Source of the DNA: CAZXCQ01 sp964639275 | GTDB lineage: Bacteria; Desulfobacterota; DSM-4660; Desulfatiglandales; Desulfatiglandaceae | Reading direction: 5' to 3' | Assembly (NCBI GenBank): GCA_964639275.1 | Contig: CAZXCQ010000033.1 | Coordinates: 1 to 31,997, forward strand | DNA length: 31,997 nt | Part shown: positions 9,501 through 16,673 of the stretch, in pieces | How positions within the stretch are numbered: position 1 is the stretch's first letter | Layout: each line of letters opens with the position of its first letter | Program-made: the position numbers and the translations under genes | Notes under the pieces: generated by a model | The model's input: the letters and a program-made list of their open reading frames with translations, nothing else | What the model was told of the DNA's origin: nothing | Databases searched by the model: none

Positions 9501-10376
9501 CAATGCGTTGTTGTAACGGATATTTGATTCATCGAGGAGCTTTTTAGCCGCGTCCCCCTGGAACTTAATGGTCTCGGCCAACTCCCTTCTTTGCAGCAAT
9601 TCTGAATAAAAAAGAAGTGACATATTTCCCAATGCGCAAATGAGAACAAACGTGATCCAGGTCCACAGGGACAAGAAAAAGACAAGCCCCACGGAAAGAC
9701 AACAGGTGGTGACAAAAATATAATTCCGTAACAGTCTCCAGCGATGTGAAGGGGTTTTTTCCCACGAGATGATATAACGACAGTGTTTATCCCCTTTGTG
9801 GAAGCAAGAAGGGTGCTCTGTCTTGGCATACTCGCCCGTTAGCCATTTTGCCAGGGCCTCGAATGTCCCTATCCGATTTTCACATTGGTACGGCTTTTCA
9901 TTGACTTCGGGCTTGGGGGTGGAAATAATTTCCACTCTATTTGATCTGAGTCTCTTTGCCTTGACATCTGCACCACGGCTCATTAAGGGATAGAGCTTTC
10001 CCATTATCAGATATATGGCACTCAGACTCACAAATCCCAAGGTGTATTGTTTTGCAGCCCCCAGGCCCTCTGAGGATGCTGCAAAACGGCCTGCTTCTCT
10101 GGCTATGCGAGGATTACCCGTCTTATCAGCAACGCACTCGTGAAAACGATCGACCTGCCCCTGTGTGAACCAGTGGGCACCATCCTGAACCTCATGGATA
10201 GTCATGCCAGAATATTTCATTATGGCATCCATATCCAAATTCGGGTAATGGCGATTTAGGTACTCCACATAAGTCCTGATTATCCGGCTATTGTATAAGG
10301 GCTTGGTATCCATGGGATCTATTCTGGAGGCATGTAGAATATTCCCTCTATAGAGCAAAACCATACGGGATTTCAA
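6597..10376 (-). CDS. Membrane hybrid histidine kinase: novel sensor region-TM-GAF-PAS-HisKA-HATPase-REC-REC-HPt
   Basis: A 1259-residue kinase (numbered from the TTG at 10376) with these parts: an N-terminal sensory region (about 22-205) with a Cys-rich end, CENRIG then HPSCFHKGDKHCRYI, which resembles a V4R-like ligand domain; two membrane segments (about 219-257); GAF (290-455); PAS (465-590); HisKA with His612 in MSHEIRTPLNG; an ATPase with DTGIGIP (761-767) and GGTGLG (790-795); two receivers with Asp903 and Asp1048; and an HPt domain with His1195 in AHSIKGG. All phosphotransfer residues for a complete His-Asp-His relay are intact. The start is ambiguous: TTG 10376, ATG 10364 or ATG 10313, none with a clear ribosome site. 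Residue pattern favours 10313. Its likely output is the HD-GYP regulator abutting its 3' end. Confidence 0.93.
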   Translation of the reverse strand: MKSRMVLLYRGNILHASRIDPMDTKPLYNSRIIRTYVEYLNRHYPNLDMDAIMKYSGMTIHEVQDGAHWFTQGQVDRFHECVADKTGNPRIAREAGRFAASSEGLGAAKQYTLGFVSLSAIYLIMGKLYPLMSRGADVKAKRLRSNRVEIISTPKPEVNEKPYQCENRIGTFEALAKWLTGEYAKTEHPSCFHKGDKHCRYIISWEKTPSHRWRLLRNYIFVTTCCLSVGLVFFLSLWTWITFVLICALGNMSLLFYSELLQRRELAETIKFQGDAAKKLLDESNIRYNNALLVQEIGQATSTILDIDKLVRAVVGVMEKRLDFDRGMIMLPNKANTRLLFSAGYGYTKEQENLLEKTRLHLDNPESRGLFVLSFKKQEAYLINDVNEIKDNFSERSQELARKMGVKSLICVPIVYEKESLGILAVDNIRSKRPLTQSDMNLLMGLASQTALNIVGAMSFQKLQESEEKYRTILEGIAEGYFETDLAGNFTFFNDSLCSILGYPRNELMGMNNRGYTDPQTARRMYQFFNQIYRTGRRAEVTECEIIRKDKTKRNLELSAMLIHDLEGSPIGFRGVVRDVTERKQAEVLRQAKIAAETANRAKSIFLANMSHEIRTPLNGIIGMTELIRDTKLDERQKEIFNTIRIESNSLLNIINNILDLSKIEAGMLELEKIPFSLKTLMEDLADSIAPRASQKGLEFVYFLSPQIPSQLIGDAERLRQILVNLSGNSVKFTQKGEIYIHCEMEEEFEESLKIRFWVKDTGIGIPRAKQSTIFDSFTQADDSTARKYGGTGLGTSIAKELTELMGGEIGLESEEGKGSTFWFTAALKKQTPREIATEERGSGLSGLKVLVVEDSKTNRFVLSEYLRSWGAVPTTANGAKGALSILREGISADQSFDLILTDLQMPELSGYELVKEIRLMDVYKDIPVIVLSSTTRMRSEMDLASLGVDGHLRKPVRRDQLYYVIASACGGSKDATVQVPPEQVVEDMVGEKPPQKSQILFVEDYPTNQQVALFHLREAGYQVDLAENGYLGVEAYKAKHYDLIMMDIQMPVMDGYEATKAIRNLEQRSKKGERVPIVAMTAHAVKGYMEKCLDVGMDDYIVKPVKRIDLLAAVKKWVGGADPSDSTLEVFRPEPIKGTGEPMDFDRALEEFMGKKEILLEVLKEFVETLRSQIQIMREAISTGDADRLWREAHSIKGGAANLVAEKLSRLALEIEKVGKSGALASADQALRRFEEEFGRLEIYSEKKAANLKMQKVS

Positions 10377-10415
10377 GTATCATCCCACAAAAATGCTTCT
10401 TTGACCTCAAAGAGG

Positions 10416-10487
10416 GTCTGTGACGTTCTTAATCACCATATTTGCCATCGGCAAAAAGGCATCTTGGAGGATGCGGTGAGGTCACAG
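10416..10487. repeat. Distant inverted repeat between PilZ and kinase genes
   Basis: CTGTGAC (10418-10424) and GTCACAG (10481-10487) are complementary, and a small perfect hairpin with arms TTTGCC and GGCAAA lies between them near 10440-10454. Neither is followed by a T run on the minus strand, so I do not read a terminator here. The interval 10377-10509 otherwise holds no gene. Confidence 0.25.
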
Positions 10488-10509
10488 GTCCAGTGAGAAA
10501 AAAAGGGGG

Positions 10510-12603
10510 TTACTCATATCTCACCCGGAATTTTCGTTGGACATATTCCATGAAGAGATCAACGTGACGGGCGTTATATATCCATAACTGGTATTGCTTT
10601 TCATAAGGGATAGAGTTGGCTCTGACATACTCAGTAGGGTAGAACATGATGGGGACCTTTTCCATACGATATGTACCGATCAGCTTCCCGATGGCCATTG
10701 AAAGGATGTTCCAAGGGAGATTTGTGGGACTGGTGACCAGGACTTTTATGCTGTTTAACAATTCTGAGAGATTGACCCCAAGGTCTGATTGATTTAGGAT
10801 CAAGACGGCCTTCAGTTCTTCCCCGTGTTTGAGCGAATAAATCCTCCATTTCCGGCAAAACCCGAGGCGATCATACACTTCTCCCAGAGACTCCTTAACA
10901 AGACCCTTTTGCCCCAGAGCTAAAGCATCCATAAGCAGCCCCCCCGAATGAGTACTGTAAAATCGGCTCAGCGTTCGCAAATCGGCCGCTGAGGATTCCT
11001 TGACCGACCATCCTTGGGGGACATCGGTAACGAGGGATTGAGTTGTATAGGGGAGATAACAAAAGAGATCCATGGAGCAAATACGCGGGTCATTTTGGTA
11101 CCGTGCGAATCCACCAAATACGCGGTCGGGGAACTTGTTCTCCGGTCGAAAATAAACCATCATGTATCCCATTTTTAAGGAGGGAAATCGGTGCATATCT
11201 TTTAGATAGTAAATAATATGTTTCAACACTGCCAAACCCGCCGATCGGCCACCCAGAGGTCTTGCAGCCTGATGTTGGATCAACCAGGCTCGCTCATAGG
11301 CCCTCACCATTGAGATATGGGAATAGATTCGCCCGCCTTTCTGATAGATGAAGTGTCTTGAAATTTCCGGGCACTCTTCGTAGAGTTTTCGATAGGTTTC
11401 CCTAAGGGTGTCTTTCTTGGATTGAATCTGTCCGTATTTTTTGGGATAGACAAAGCCCGTATCGAAAAAGAATTCCCAAAGCCTATTCATATCGACCCTG
11501 TTGGAAATTTGTGCATATGGATCCTTTGAACTCACCAACAAGTGGGCCAAAAGACTGTACGAGTCGATATCCATATCAAGAATGGCGAGGCCATACCGGA
11601 ACCCATTATCGGCCTCATCTGAGCGGTAGATTACCTGTGCTTTGCACTTCATTTTTAGGGCACCGCCAAAACTAATCGTCAGTCCCGGAATAACCATTCC
11701 TGCTACCAGGCTACTTTCACCTGGTTGCTCATAAAGAGAGAATCCAGAAGTTGAGATATCGAAAACCTCCCCTTGAAATCGTTTTTCACAAAGAGGGTGA
11801 TCAAAATCAAGAATGGCTGGCGGTTTCAGTTGCTGCCTGGGGTTACGGGTGCTTTTCTTGTCAAAACGCCTAATCTCTTTTTGGGCAGGTGCTAACACAA
11901 TATGCCCATGAAAAGACCCCTCACCTTGCCGAACGAATCGGCAAGGACCCTCAAAAATTGCTTGCTGATTTTTTTTCAAACACACCGTGAATGGTGCATC
12001 TAGATCGCAAGATTGAACAGCTGAAAGCGAATCTGACTCCAAACTGACGCGAAACGCAAAGGCGTTAAAGTCCAACAGCTCTCCTTTGGCTTCAAGTGCA
12101 CCTTGGCTCAATTCTACCCCCACATTCCGGGAGAGGTATCGCATCGCCTTTCGTCGCTCTATTGCATAGCTTGTTTCCGGTAGTTTCACCCTAAGGCATT
12201 CGCTGTTTACACGCCACATTGTGGCAGGAATCATTAAGAGATCTTTGCCCTTGTCAATGACGAGATGTTGAAGTTTCCAGTCCCTTAGGTCTGTATCCGG
12301 TCGCATCTCAAGAGGCCAGCGGCAGGTCACTTCTTCGCCAAGGCAGGGCTCTGGATATGCCTTCAGGAGGATGCTGTCTCGATAGTCGGGATGTCGAAGG
12401 TTGGCAAGGAGATGTTCACCCTGAAAGTGCATAAAATTAAGTGTATTTGTAACATTTTTCTTATCGACTGGCTTAGAGTCCCCCGTATCAAAAATCAGGT
12501 CTTGGTGCCGGAAAACGCATGAGCCAACAGGATATGACTCGTTAGGCGCAAATGAAGTAGACTCCTGTGTGTATATGGTTCTTGTAGATTCACCTCTTTC
12601 CAT
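10510..12603 (-). CDS. PilZ-domain protein with acetyltransferase-like C-terminal region
   Basis: This is a 697-residue protein from the ATG at 12603, chosen because GGAGG lies 5 bases before it; a longer frame back to 12693 would run through a sigma-54 promoter. Residues 148-240 look like a PilZ or PilZ-like domain with an RRxxxR motif (RRKAMR, 150-155) but no DxSxxG. A second PilZ domain (about 245-360) has the DxSxxG signature (DISTSG, 282-287) with only a weak KxxxR. PilZ domains bind cyclic di-GMP. The remaining 330 residues have an alternating strand/helix pattern with repeated units, suggesting tandem GNAT-like folds; this is inference. The protein is probably cytoplasmic. It lies upstream of the hybrid kinase and HD-GYP genes in the same orientation, so it may be the effector that reads the c-di-GMP they control. 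Confidence 0.85.
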   Translation of the reverse strand: MERGESTRTIYTQESTSFAPNESYPVGSCVFRHQDLIFDTGDSKPVDKKNVTNTLNFMHFQGEHLLANLRHPDYRDSILLKAYPEPCLGEEVTCRWPLEMRPDTDLRDWKLQHLVIDKGKDLLMIPATMWRVNSECLRVKLPETSYAIERRKAMRYLSRNVGVELSQGALEAKGELLDFNAFAFRVSLESDSLSAVQSCDLDAPFTVCLKKNQQAIFEGPCRFVRQGEGSFHGHIVLAPAQKEIRRFDKKSTRNPRQQLKPPAILDFDHPLCEKRFQGEVFDISTSGFSLYEQPGESSLVAGMVIPGLTISFGGALKMKCKAQVIYRSDEADNGFRYGLAILDMDIDSYSLLAHLLVSSKDPYAQISNRVDMNRLWEFFFDTGFVYPKKYGQIQSKKDTLRETYRKLYEECPEISRHFIYQKGGRIYSHISMVRAYERAWLIQHQAARPLGGRSAGLAVLKHIIYYLKDMHRFPSLKMGYMMVYFRPENKFPDRVFGGFARYQNDPRICSMDLFCYLPYTTQSLVTDVPQGWSVKESSAADLRTLSRFYSTHSGGLLMDALALGQKGLVKESLGEVYDRLGFCRKWRIYSLKHGEELKAVLILNQSDLGVNLSELLNSIKVLVTSPTNLPWNILSMAIGKLIGTYRMEKVPIMFYPTEYVRANSIPYEKQYQLWIYNARHVDLFMEYVQRKFRVRYE

Positions 12604-12675
12604 TTTGCCCTCCTCACGTCGTGAATAAGGGAATTTCCTTTTGTTGGTTCCAAAACTCCTGTTTTTTCTTGCGCT

Positions 12676-12692
12676 TAGCAATTGCCATGCCA
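12676..12692 (-). promoter_or_regulatory. Sigma-54 (RpoN) promoter of the PilZ gene
   Basis: The minus strand reads TGGCATGGCAATTGCTA. This matches the -24/-12 consensus TGGCACG-N4-TTGC at all but one position, and the invariant GG and GC are separated by exactly 10 bases. Transcription would start about 60 bases before the ATG at 12603, leaving room for the GGAGG ribosome site. If active, it needs an enhancer-binding activator. Confidence 0.7.
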
Positions 12693-12701
12693 TTTAGATA
12701 A

Positions 12702-12730
12702 TTGATTGAATTTATTGCGGTTTCAATCAA
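12702..12730. repeat. Perfect 9-bp inverted repeat just upstream of the sigma-54 promoter
   Basis: TTGATTGAA (12702-12710) and TTCAATCAA (12722-12730) are exact reverse complements separated by 11 bases. The half-site centres are 20 bases apart, about two helical turns, which suits a dimeric regulator. The element ends about 10 bases before the -24 box, closer than the usual enhancer site for an RpoN activator, so a repressor or accessory factor is also possible. Confidence 0.5.
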
Positions 12731-12941
12731 GACTGATTTTTTCGTGCATCAAGATTAGGGCATAGCTGTTGCACTTTTGGTCTATTTTGCGTAATTTTTC
12801 AAAAACTTGGGATTTTGAATGGTTTCTGGCGTGGCATCGGGTCTTTTTTTCCAGTTGTCACGCATTTTCCGTACCTTATGAGATGTAACCATTTTTGAGT
12901 GTAATAATTTTTCTTGTAAAATAGATGCGTTGGAAAGAGGG

Positions 12942-12964
12942 AGATAGATTCAAGCAATCTATCT
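12942..12964. repeat. Perfect hairpin downstream of murJ
   Basis: AGATAGATT (12942-12950), loop CAAGC and AATCTATCT (12956-12964) form a 9-bp AT-rich stem about 90 bases after the murJ stop codon. On the plus strand it is followed by GTTATTTTT, on the minus strand by CCCTCTTTCC. As a murJ terminator it is weak because the U tract is on the wrong side; it could also be an operator. Confidence 0.4.
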
Positions 12965-13055
12965 GTTATTTTTAACAATATCGCTCTTTCCGTATTAACT
13001 GGAAGGGGGTTGCGCCAGATGTGATGGAGATCGGTGGGTGGGTGTTCAGATTCTA

Positions 13056-14660
13056 TCAAGGTCTGTTTTTGTGGCCCTTGAAAATCGGCCAAAACATATC
13101 TCCGATGGCCTTGAGTTCGCTACAACCCAGGATTCTGGCAGTCAGAAAATAGATGATCATCCCGATTGCAATCAGTGCAGCCAGGCCTGCTGCCAGTTTC
13201 CACAATCCAGGGTTCGCACCGGTCATTGGCCACCGGGGGTATAGATAGAAAAGCCCTACTCCCATAGTCACCGCTGAAACAACGGACTTTGAGGCCGAGA
13301 CAAGGATTGGTTTCAACTCTCCGAGATTGATCTTTTTCTTTAAGAAAAAGATCAAGAGACAAAACTGTAGAGATGACGCCAAGGTCAAGGCAAGCGCGAG
13401 CCCGCCATGTCTTAGGGGCCCCATAAGGGCCAGGCTAAAGACCAGATTGGCCGCTGCTGCAATAATTGCCACCTTCACCGGGGTCTTTGTGTCCTGGAGG
13501 GCATAGAAGGCGGAAACCATCACCCTAATTCCGGAAAAGGCCCAGAGACCGAGGGAGTAGAAAAACAGGGCCTTGTTTGTCATCAGGGTGGAGTGGATAC
13601 CAAACGCCCCCCGTTGAAACAGGACTCGAACGATCGGTTCCCCGAGGACGATCAAGCCGACTATGCAGGGCAAGGTGATAAAGAAGACCAGACAAAGACT
13701 GTAGCTTACGGTGTTTTGAAACTCATTTAGGTCCTTCATAGCGGCCTGGATTGAAAGGGATGGAAGGGCCGCTGTACTAATGGCTATGGCAAAAACCCCT
13801 AAGGGAAATTGAACGAGTCGGTCGGCATAGTAGAGCCAGGAGACGCTCCCCTCTGCGAGGAATGTGGCCAAGAGAGTACCTATAAATTGGTTAAATTGGT
13901 ATACTGCAGAGCCAACAATGGCAGGAAGCATGAGAAGCCCGATCCGCTTCACGGCCGGGTGGCCAGGCTGCCAGATGGGGAAGATCTTGAGCCCTTGTCT
14001 GAGGACCCAAGGGATCTGGAGGCCCACCTGCAGGATACCCCCGATCAAAACACCCAGTGCGATCCCCACAATCGGTTGGGGACAGTGAGGGGAAACAAAA
14101 TAAGCGGCCGCTATGATGCCGACGTTTAGAAAGATGGGGGCGGCTGCGGGTGCCCCGAAATGCCGTAGCGAGTTTAGGACACCCATAAAAAAGGCCACCA
14201 GGCTGATAAAAAAGATATAGGGAAAGGTAATCCGCGTCAGGAGGACGGTCAATTGGTACTTATCCCCCGACCCGCCGAATCCAAAGGCCTGTATCCTGAC
14301 TATCCATGGTGACAGAAAAACCCCAAGAAGGGCCACCACGGCAAGAATAAGGGCAAGAAGGGTCAGAATCGTCCTTGCCAGGTCAAACGCGTCCTGTTTG
14401 CTCCTTTGGGTCAGGTATTCGGTAAAGACAGGAATAAAGGCAATGGTCAGGGAGCCTTCCGCAAAAAGCCGTCTCAGGAGATTGGGGATGCGGAATGCCA
14501 CAAAAAAGGCATCAGCCGCCATCCCCGATCCAAAAAAACGCGCCAAAACCATGTCACGGACAAGGCCCAAAACGCGGCTAATAAGGGTGAAGAAACCAAC
14601 CACCCCTGCTGCACGGCTGACCTCACTTTGCTCAGATTTAGTGGATATCGAACGCGGCAC
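13056..14660 (-). CDS. murJ: Lipid II flippase MurJ
   Basis: MurJ moves undecaprenyl-linked lipid II across the cytoplasmic membrane for peptidoglycan synthesis. The 534-residue protein has about fourteen hydrophobic segments. It shows the family N-terminus with SRVLGLVRDMVLARFFG (about 28-44) and ADAFFVAFRIPNLLRRLFAEG (about 49-69), whose arginines line the transport cavity. The GTG at 14660 is taken as start; a weak AAGAG lies 6 bases before it. It is divergent from rpsT with a shared 116-base promoter region, and no gene follows it closely, so it may be transcribed alone. Confidence 0.95.
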   Translation of the reverse strand: MPRSISTKSEQSEVSRAAGVVGFFTLISRVLGLVRDMVLARFFGSGMAADAFFVAFRIPNLLRRLFAEGSLTIAFIPVFTEYLTQRSKQDAFDLARTILTLLALILAVVALLGVFLSPWIVRIQAFGFGGSGDKYQLTVLLTRITFPYIFFISLVAFFMGVLNSLRHFGAPAAAPIFLNVGIIAAAYFVSPHCPQPIVGIALGVLIGGILQVGLQIPWVLRQGLKIFPIWQPGHPAVKRIGLLMLPAIVGSAVYQFNQFIGTLLATFLAEGSVSWLYYADRLVQFPLGVFAIAISTAALPSLSIQAAMKDLNEFQNTVSYSLCLVFFITLPCIVGLIVLGEPIVRVLFQRGAFGIHSTLMTNKALFFYSLGLWAFSGIRVMVSAFYALQDTKTPVKVAIIAAAANLVFSLALMGPLRHGGLALALTLASSLQFCLLIFFLKKKINLGELKPILVSASKSVVSAVTMGVGLFYLYPRWPMTGANPGLWKLAAGLAALIAIGMIIYFLTARILGCSELKAIGDMFWPIFKGHKNRP

Positions 14661-14669
14661 AGAAAACTC

Positions 14670-14698
14670 TTGACATATAGAAGCGATTTATTTAAAAA
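14670..14698 (+). promoter_or_regulatory. Putative rpsT promoter
   Basis: A perfect -35 box TTGACA (14670-14675) is followed after 16-17 bases by TTAAAA/TAAAAA, a poor -10. Transcription would start near 14705, giving a leader of about 70 bases before rpsT. A second TTGACG at 14711 has no matching -10. Confidence 0.4.
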
Positions 14699-14776
14699 GA
14701 CAATTTAATATTGACGAAGCAGGGACTTTTTCTCAAGCCCTGCGGAGCACATAAAATCGTTTAAGGAGGTCCAAGC

Positions 14777-15046
14777 TTGGCGACCCACAAATCAGCCCTC
14801 AAAAGGGCGAGACAAGACGAAGTCAGAAGAATCAGAAACAAGGCCTATAAGAGCAGAGTCAAGAAAGCGATTAAGGAAGTCAGGGCTGCTATTGCCAGCA
14901 AATCACCGGATCAGGCCGAAAAGAAGCTTACGGATGCCGTCTCTTTGATCCAAAAGACGGTATCCAAGGCCGTTATCCACAAAAACCAAGCCTCCCGAAA
15001 AATTTCCCGCTTAGCACGTCAGATCAACGAACTCAAGACAGCCTGA
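14777..15046 (+). CDS. rpsT: 30S ribosomal protein S20
   Basis: The 89-residue, very basic protein matches S20, which binds 16S rRNA early in assembly of the small subunit. The N-terminus MATHKSALKRARQ and the later segment VIHKNQASRKISRLARQI are typical of the family. The start codon is TTG, preceded by a full AAGGAGGT (14763-14770) at 6 bases. In E. coli rpsT also starts with UUG, a feature tied there to autogenous control; the same may hold here. It is divergent from murJ and converges on holA, with only 7 bases between stop codons, so any terminator must lie within the end of holA. Confidence 0.97.
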   Translation: MATHKSALKRARQDEVRRIRNKAYKSRVKKAIKEVRAAIASKSPDQAEKKLTDAVSLIQKTVSKAVIHKNQASRKISRLARQINELKTA

Positions 15047-15053
15047 AAATATA

Positions 15054-16067
15054 TCAGTGACAGAGGGATATCACTACATTCTCAAGGACCAGATTGGGGA
15101 GGGAGCCGGATTTTATGAGGCCATCGGCGCGGTACAGAATATCAAATGCCCGCTCAAGATCATCTCCACTCCAGAGCCTTGCCTGCCGGACTATTTTTTC
15201 CACCAGATACTCCGGCACCCCTGCCTTGGCTGCCACCTGGGAGGCATGTCCACCCTCTTCGATAACAGTTCTGGCCTGCCACAATATGCGCATTTGGCGG
15301 ATAAGCATCCCCAACAACCCCAGAGATGACTGGGCATCTCCCATTTCCAGAAACCTCTGCAACACCGCTATGGACTGACCACAGCGCTTAAACGACACCT
15401 GATCCATCAGTTCGAAGATGGTATAGGTGCGGCTGTGGATGGCCAGGGCCTTTGCCTCCTCCAACCCGACCGGGGCTTCTCCATAACAGACATAGAGTTT
15501 TTCTAGCTCGGAGAAAAGATCCATAAGCCGGTTTCCAACAATCTCCTGGAGATAGGCACAGGCATCCCTCTTGATATTCAACCCCAGGTCCTTGGCGATC
15601 TTCATGATCCATGGCATAACCTGGCGATCATATAGATTCCTGAAATTGACGGCCCTTCCGAGCCCCCTGATCTTCTTGTAGAAGGCCTTTCTGAAGTCTG
15701 CCTTGGATGAGACAAAGATCAGGCAAGTGGATTCTGTGGGATCATCAAGATAGGCAATAAAGCGCTCGAGGGCTCCGGTGGAGATGCCTTCGGTCCTTCG
15801 AACAATAATGAGCCTCCTGTGGGATACAAAGGGGAGGGTCCTTGCTGCATCAATAATCTCGGCCGGGTCGAGCTTTCCGCCATTTCCCCCATAAAAGATG
15901 TGAACGTTAAGATCCCTGGCTTCTTCGGGGATAAGGGTTTGGCGAATCCCGTTCAGGACCCTTTCCAAGAGGAATTCGTTTTCCCCATGGAAGAGATAGA
16001 ATGGGAACAATTGCCCCTTTTCCAGGTGGTCCAAGACTTCTTCGGGTCGCAGATCCCCTGGCATCAA
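15054..16067 (-). CDS. holA: DNA polymerase III subunit delta
   Basis: The delta subunit opens the beta sliding clamp within the clamp loader complex. The 337-residue protein has the family N-terminus PFYLFHGENEFLLERVLNGIR (about 22-42). The core follows with RTLPFVSHRRLIIVRRTEG (about 73-91), and the C-terminal helical collar contains LLGMLIRQMRILWQAR. The length is normal. Its ATG overlaps the stop codon of lptE by four bases, a conserved lptE-holA pairing behind leuS in many proteobacteria. Confidence 0.95.
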   Translation of the reverse strand: MMPGDLRPEEVLDHLEKGQLFPFYLFHGENEFLLERVLNGIRQTLIPEEARDLNVHIFYGGNGGKLDPAEIIDAARTLPFVSHRRLIIVRRTEGISTGALERFIAYLDDPTESTCLIFVSSKADFRKAFYKKIRGLGRAVNFRNLYDRQVMPWIMKIAKDLGLNIKRDACAYLQEIVGNRLMDLFSELEKLYVCYGEAPVGLEEAKALAIHSRTYTIFELMDQVSFKRCGQSIAVLQRFLEMGDAQSSLGLLGMLIRQMRILWQARTVIEEGGHASQVAAKAGVPEYLVEKIVRQARLWSGDDLERAFDILYRADGLIKSGSLPNLVLENVVISLCH

Positions 16068-16627
16068 AACCTTTCCATGGTCTTTAGATAGAACCTCTGG
16101 GCGAAGAGCTTGGCAATGCTTTCCGTGGCCTTTTTCTGGTTATATTGGGTCCTGAGGGGATCCGTGTTTACGTCATAGGCGGCCTTTTCTTCCATATTGT
16201 TCTCTGACCAGATGACCTTTCCTGTCTTGCTGTCCAGCAATTTGGCATCCAGTTTGATTATCAACCAGCGGGAACCCGTCTCCTCGTAGCTATAGGTGCG
16301 GCCCTGGATAGTCTTCTGGGTTGTCCGATAACCGATGGGTTCAGTCCAGATCTTGCTGACACGTCCGATCAGGACCATGGCAGCCTCAGCCTTTGAGGTC
16401 AGAGGGATCTTTGAGCGGCTGACAAACTCCCTGCGGATGACTTGCGTAAAGTCCCCTTCAAAGCCCAACCAGGAAGAGGGGCTCGCCATAAGAGGGATGG
16501 ATAGGCTCTTTATCTGGAGTCCGCCCATGGGTCTATCGGTTGCCTGGAGATGATAGCCGCAACCCGCCACCATCCAGATCAACAAAAAGAAGCAAAGATA
16601 TGTCCTTGTTCCATTGTGTCTCATCAC
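16064..16627 (-). CDS. lptE: LPS assembly lipoprotein LptE
   Basis: LptE plugs the LptD barrel and helps insert lipopolysaccharide into the outer membrane. The 187-residue protein starts with a lipoprotein signal peptide: basic MMRHNGTR, a hydrophobic core and the lipobox MVAGC with Cys23, followed by GYHL as in LptE. The rest fits the small alpha/beta fold. It lies between leuS and holA, which is its usual place. It implies an outer membrane carrying LPS. Confidence 0.92.
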   Translation of the reverse strand: MMRHNGTRTYLCFFLLIWMVAGCGYHLQATDRPMGGLQIKSLSIPLMASPSSWLGFEGDFTQVIRREFVSRSKIPLTSKAEAAMVLIGRVSKIWTEPIGYRTTQKTIQGRTYSYEETGSRWLIIKLDAKLLDSKTGKVIWSENNMEEKAAYDVNTDPLRTQYNQKKATESIAKLFAQRFYLKTMERF

Positions 16628-16673
16628 TGCTTTTTCCGACCCTGAAGATCTGCCCTCCTGCCAGGGTGTCCCC

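Larger units (their letters stand above)
12604..13055. other. Gene-free interval between the PilZ gene and murJ
   Basis: About 450 bases with no convincing gene. It holds the PilZ ribosome site, the sigma-54 promoter at 12676-12692, an inverted repeat at 12702-12730 and a perfect hairpin at 12942-12964. The right part is T-rich and contains short G runs near 13033-13042 (GGTGGGTGGGTG) with no assigned role. A 97-codon open frame on the minus strand (12799-13092) overlaps the end of murJ and has no recognisable protein pattern. Confidence 0.6.

Noticed and set aside
12604..12693. Longer N-terminus of the PilZ protein (start at 12693)
   Set aside because: The extra 30 codons overlap the sigma-54 promoter, and a strong ribosome site marks ATG 12603.
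12799..13092. A 97-codon open frame on the minus strand downstream of murJ
   Set aside because: It overlaps the end of murJ, has no recognisable protein pattern and covers the palindromic non-coding stretch.
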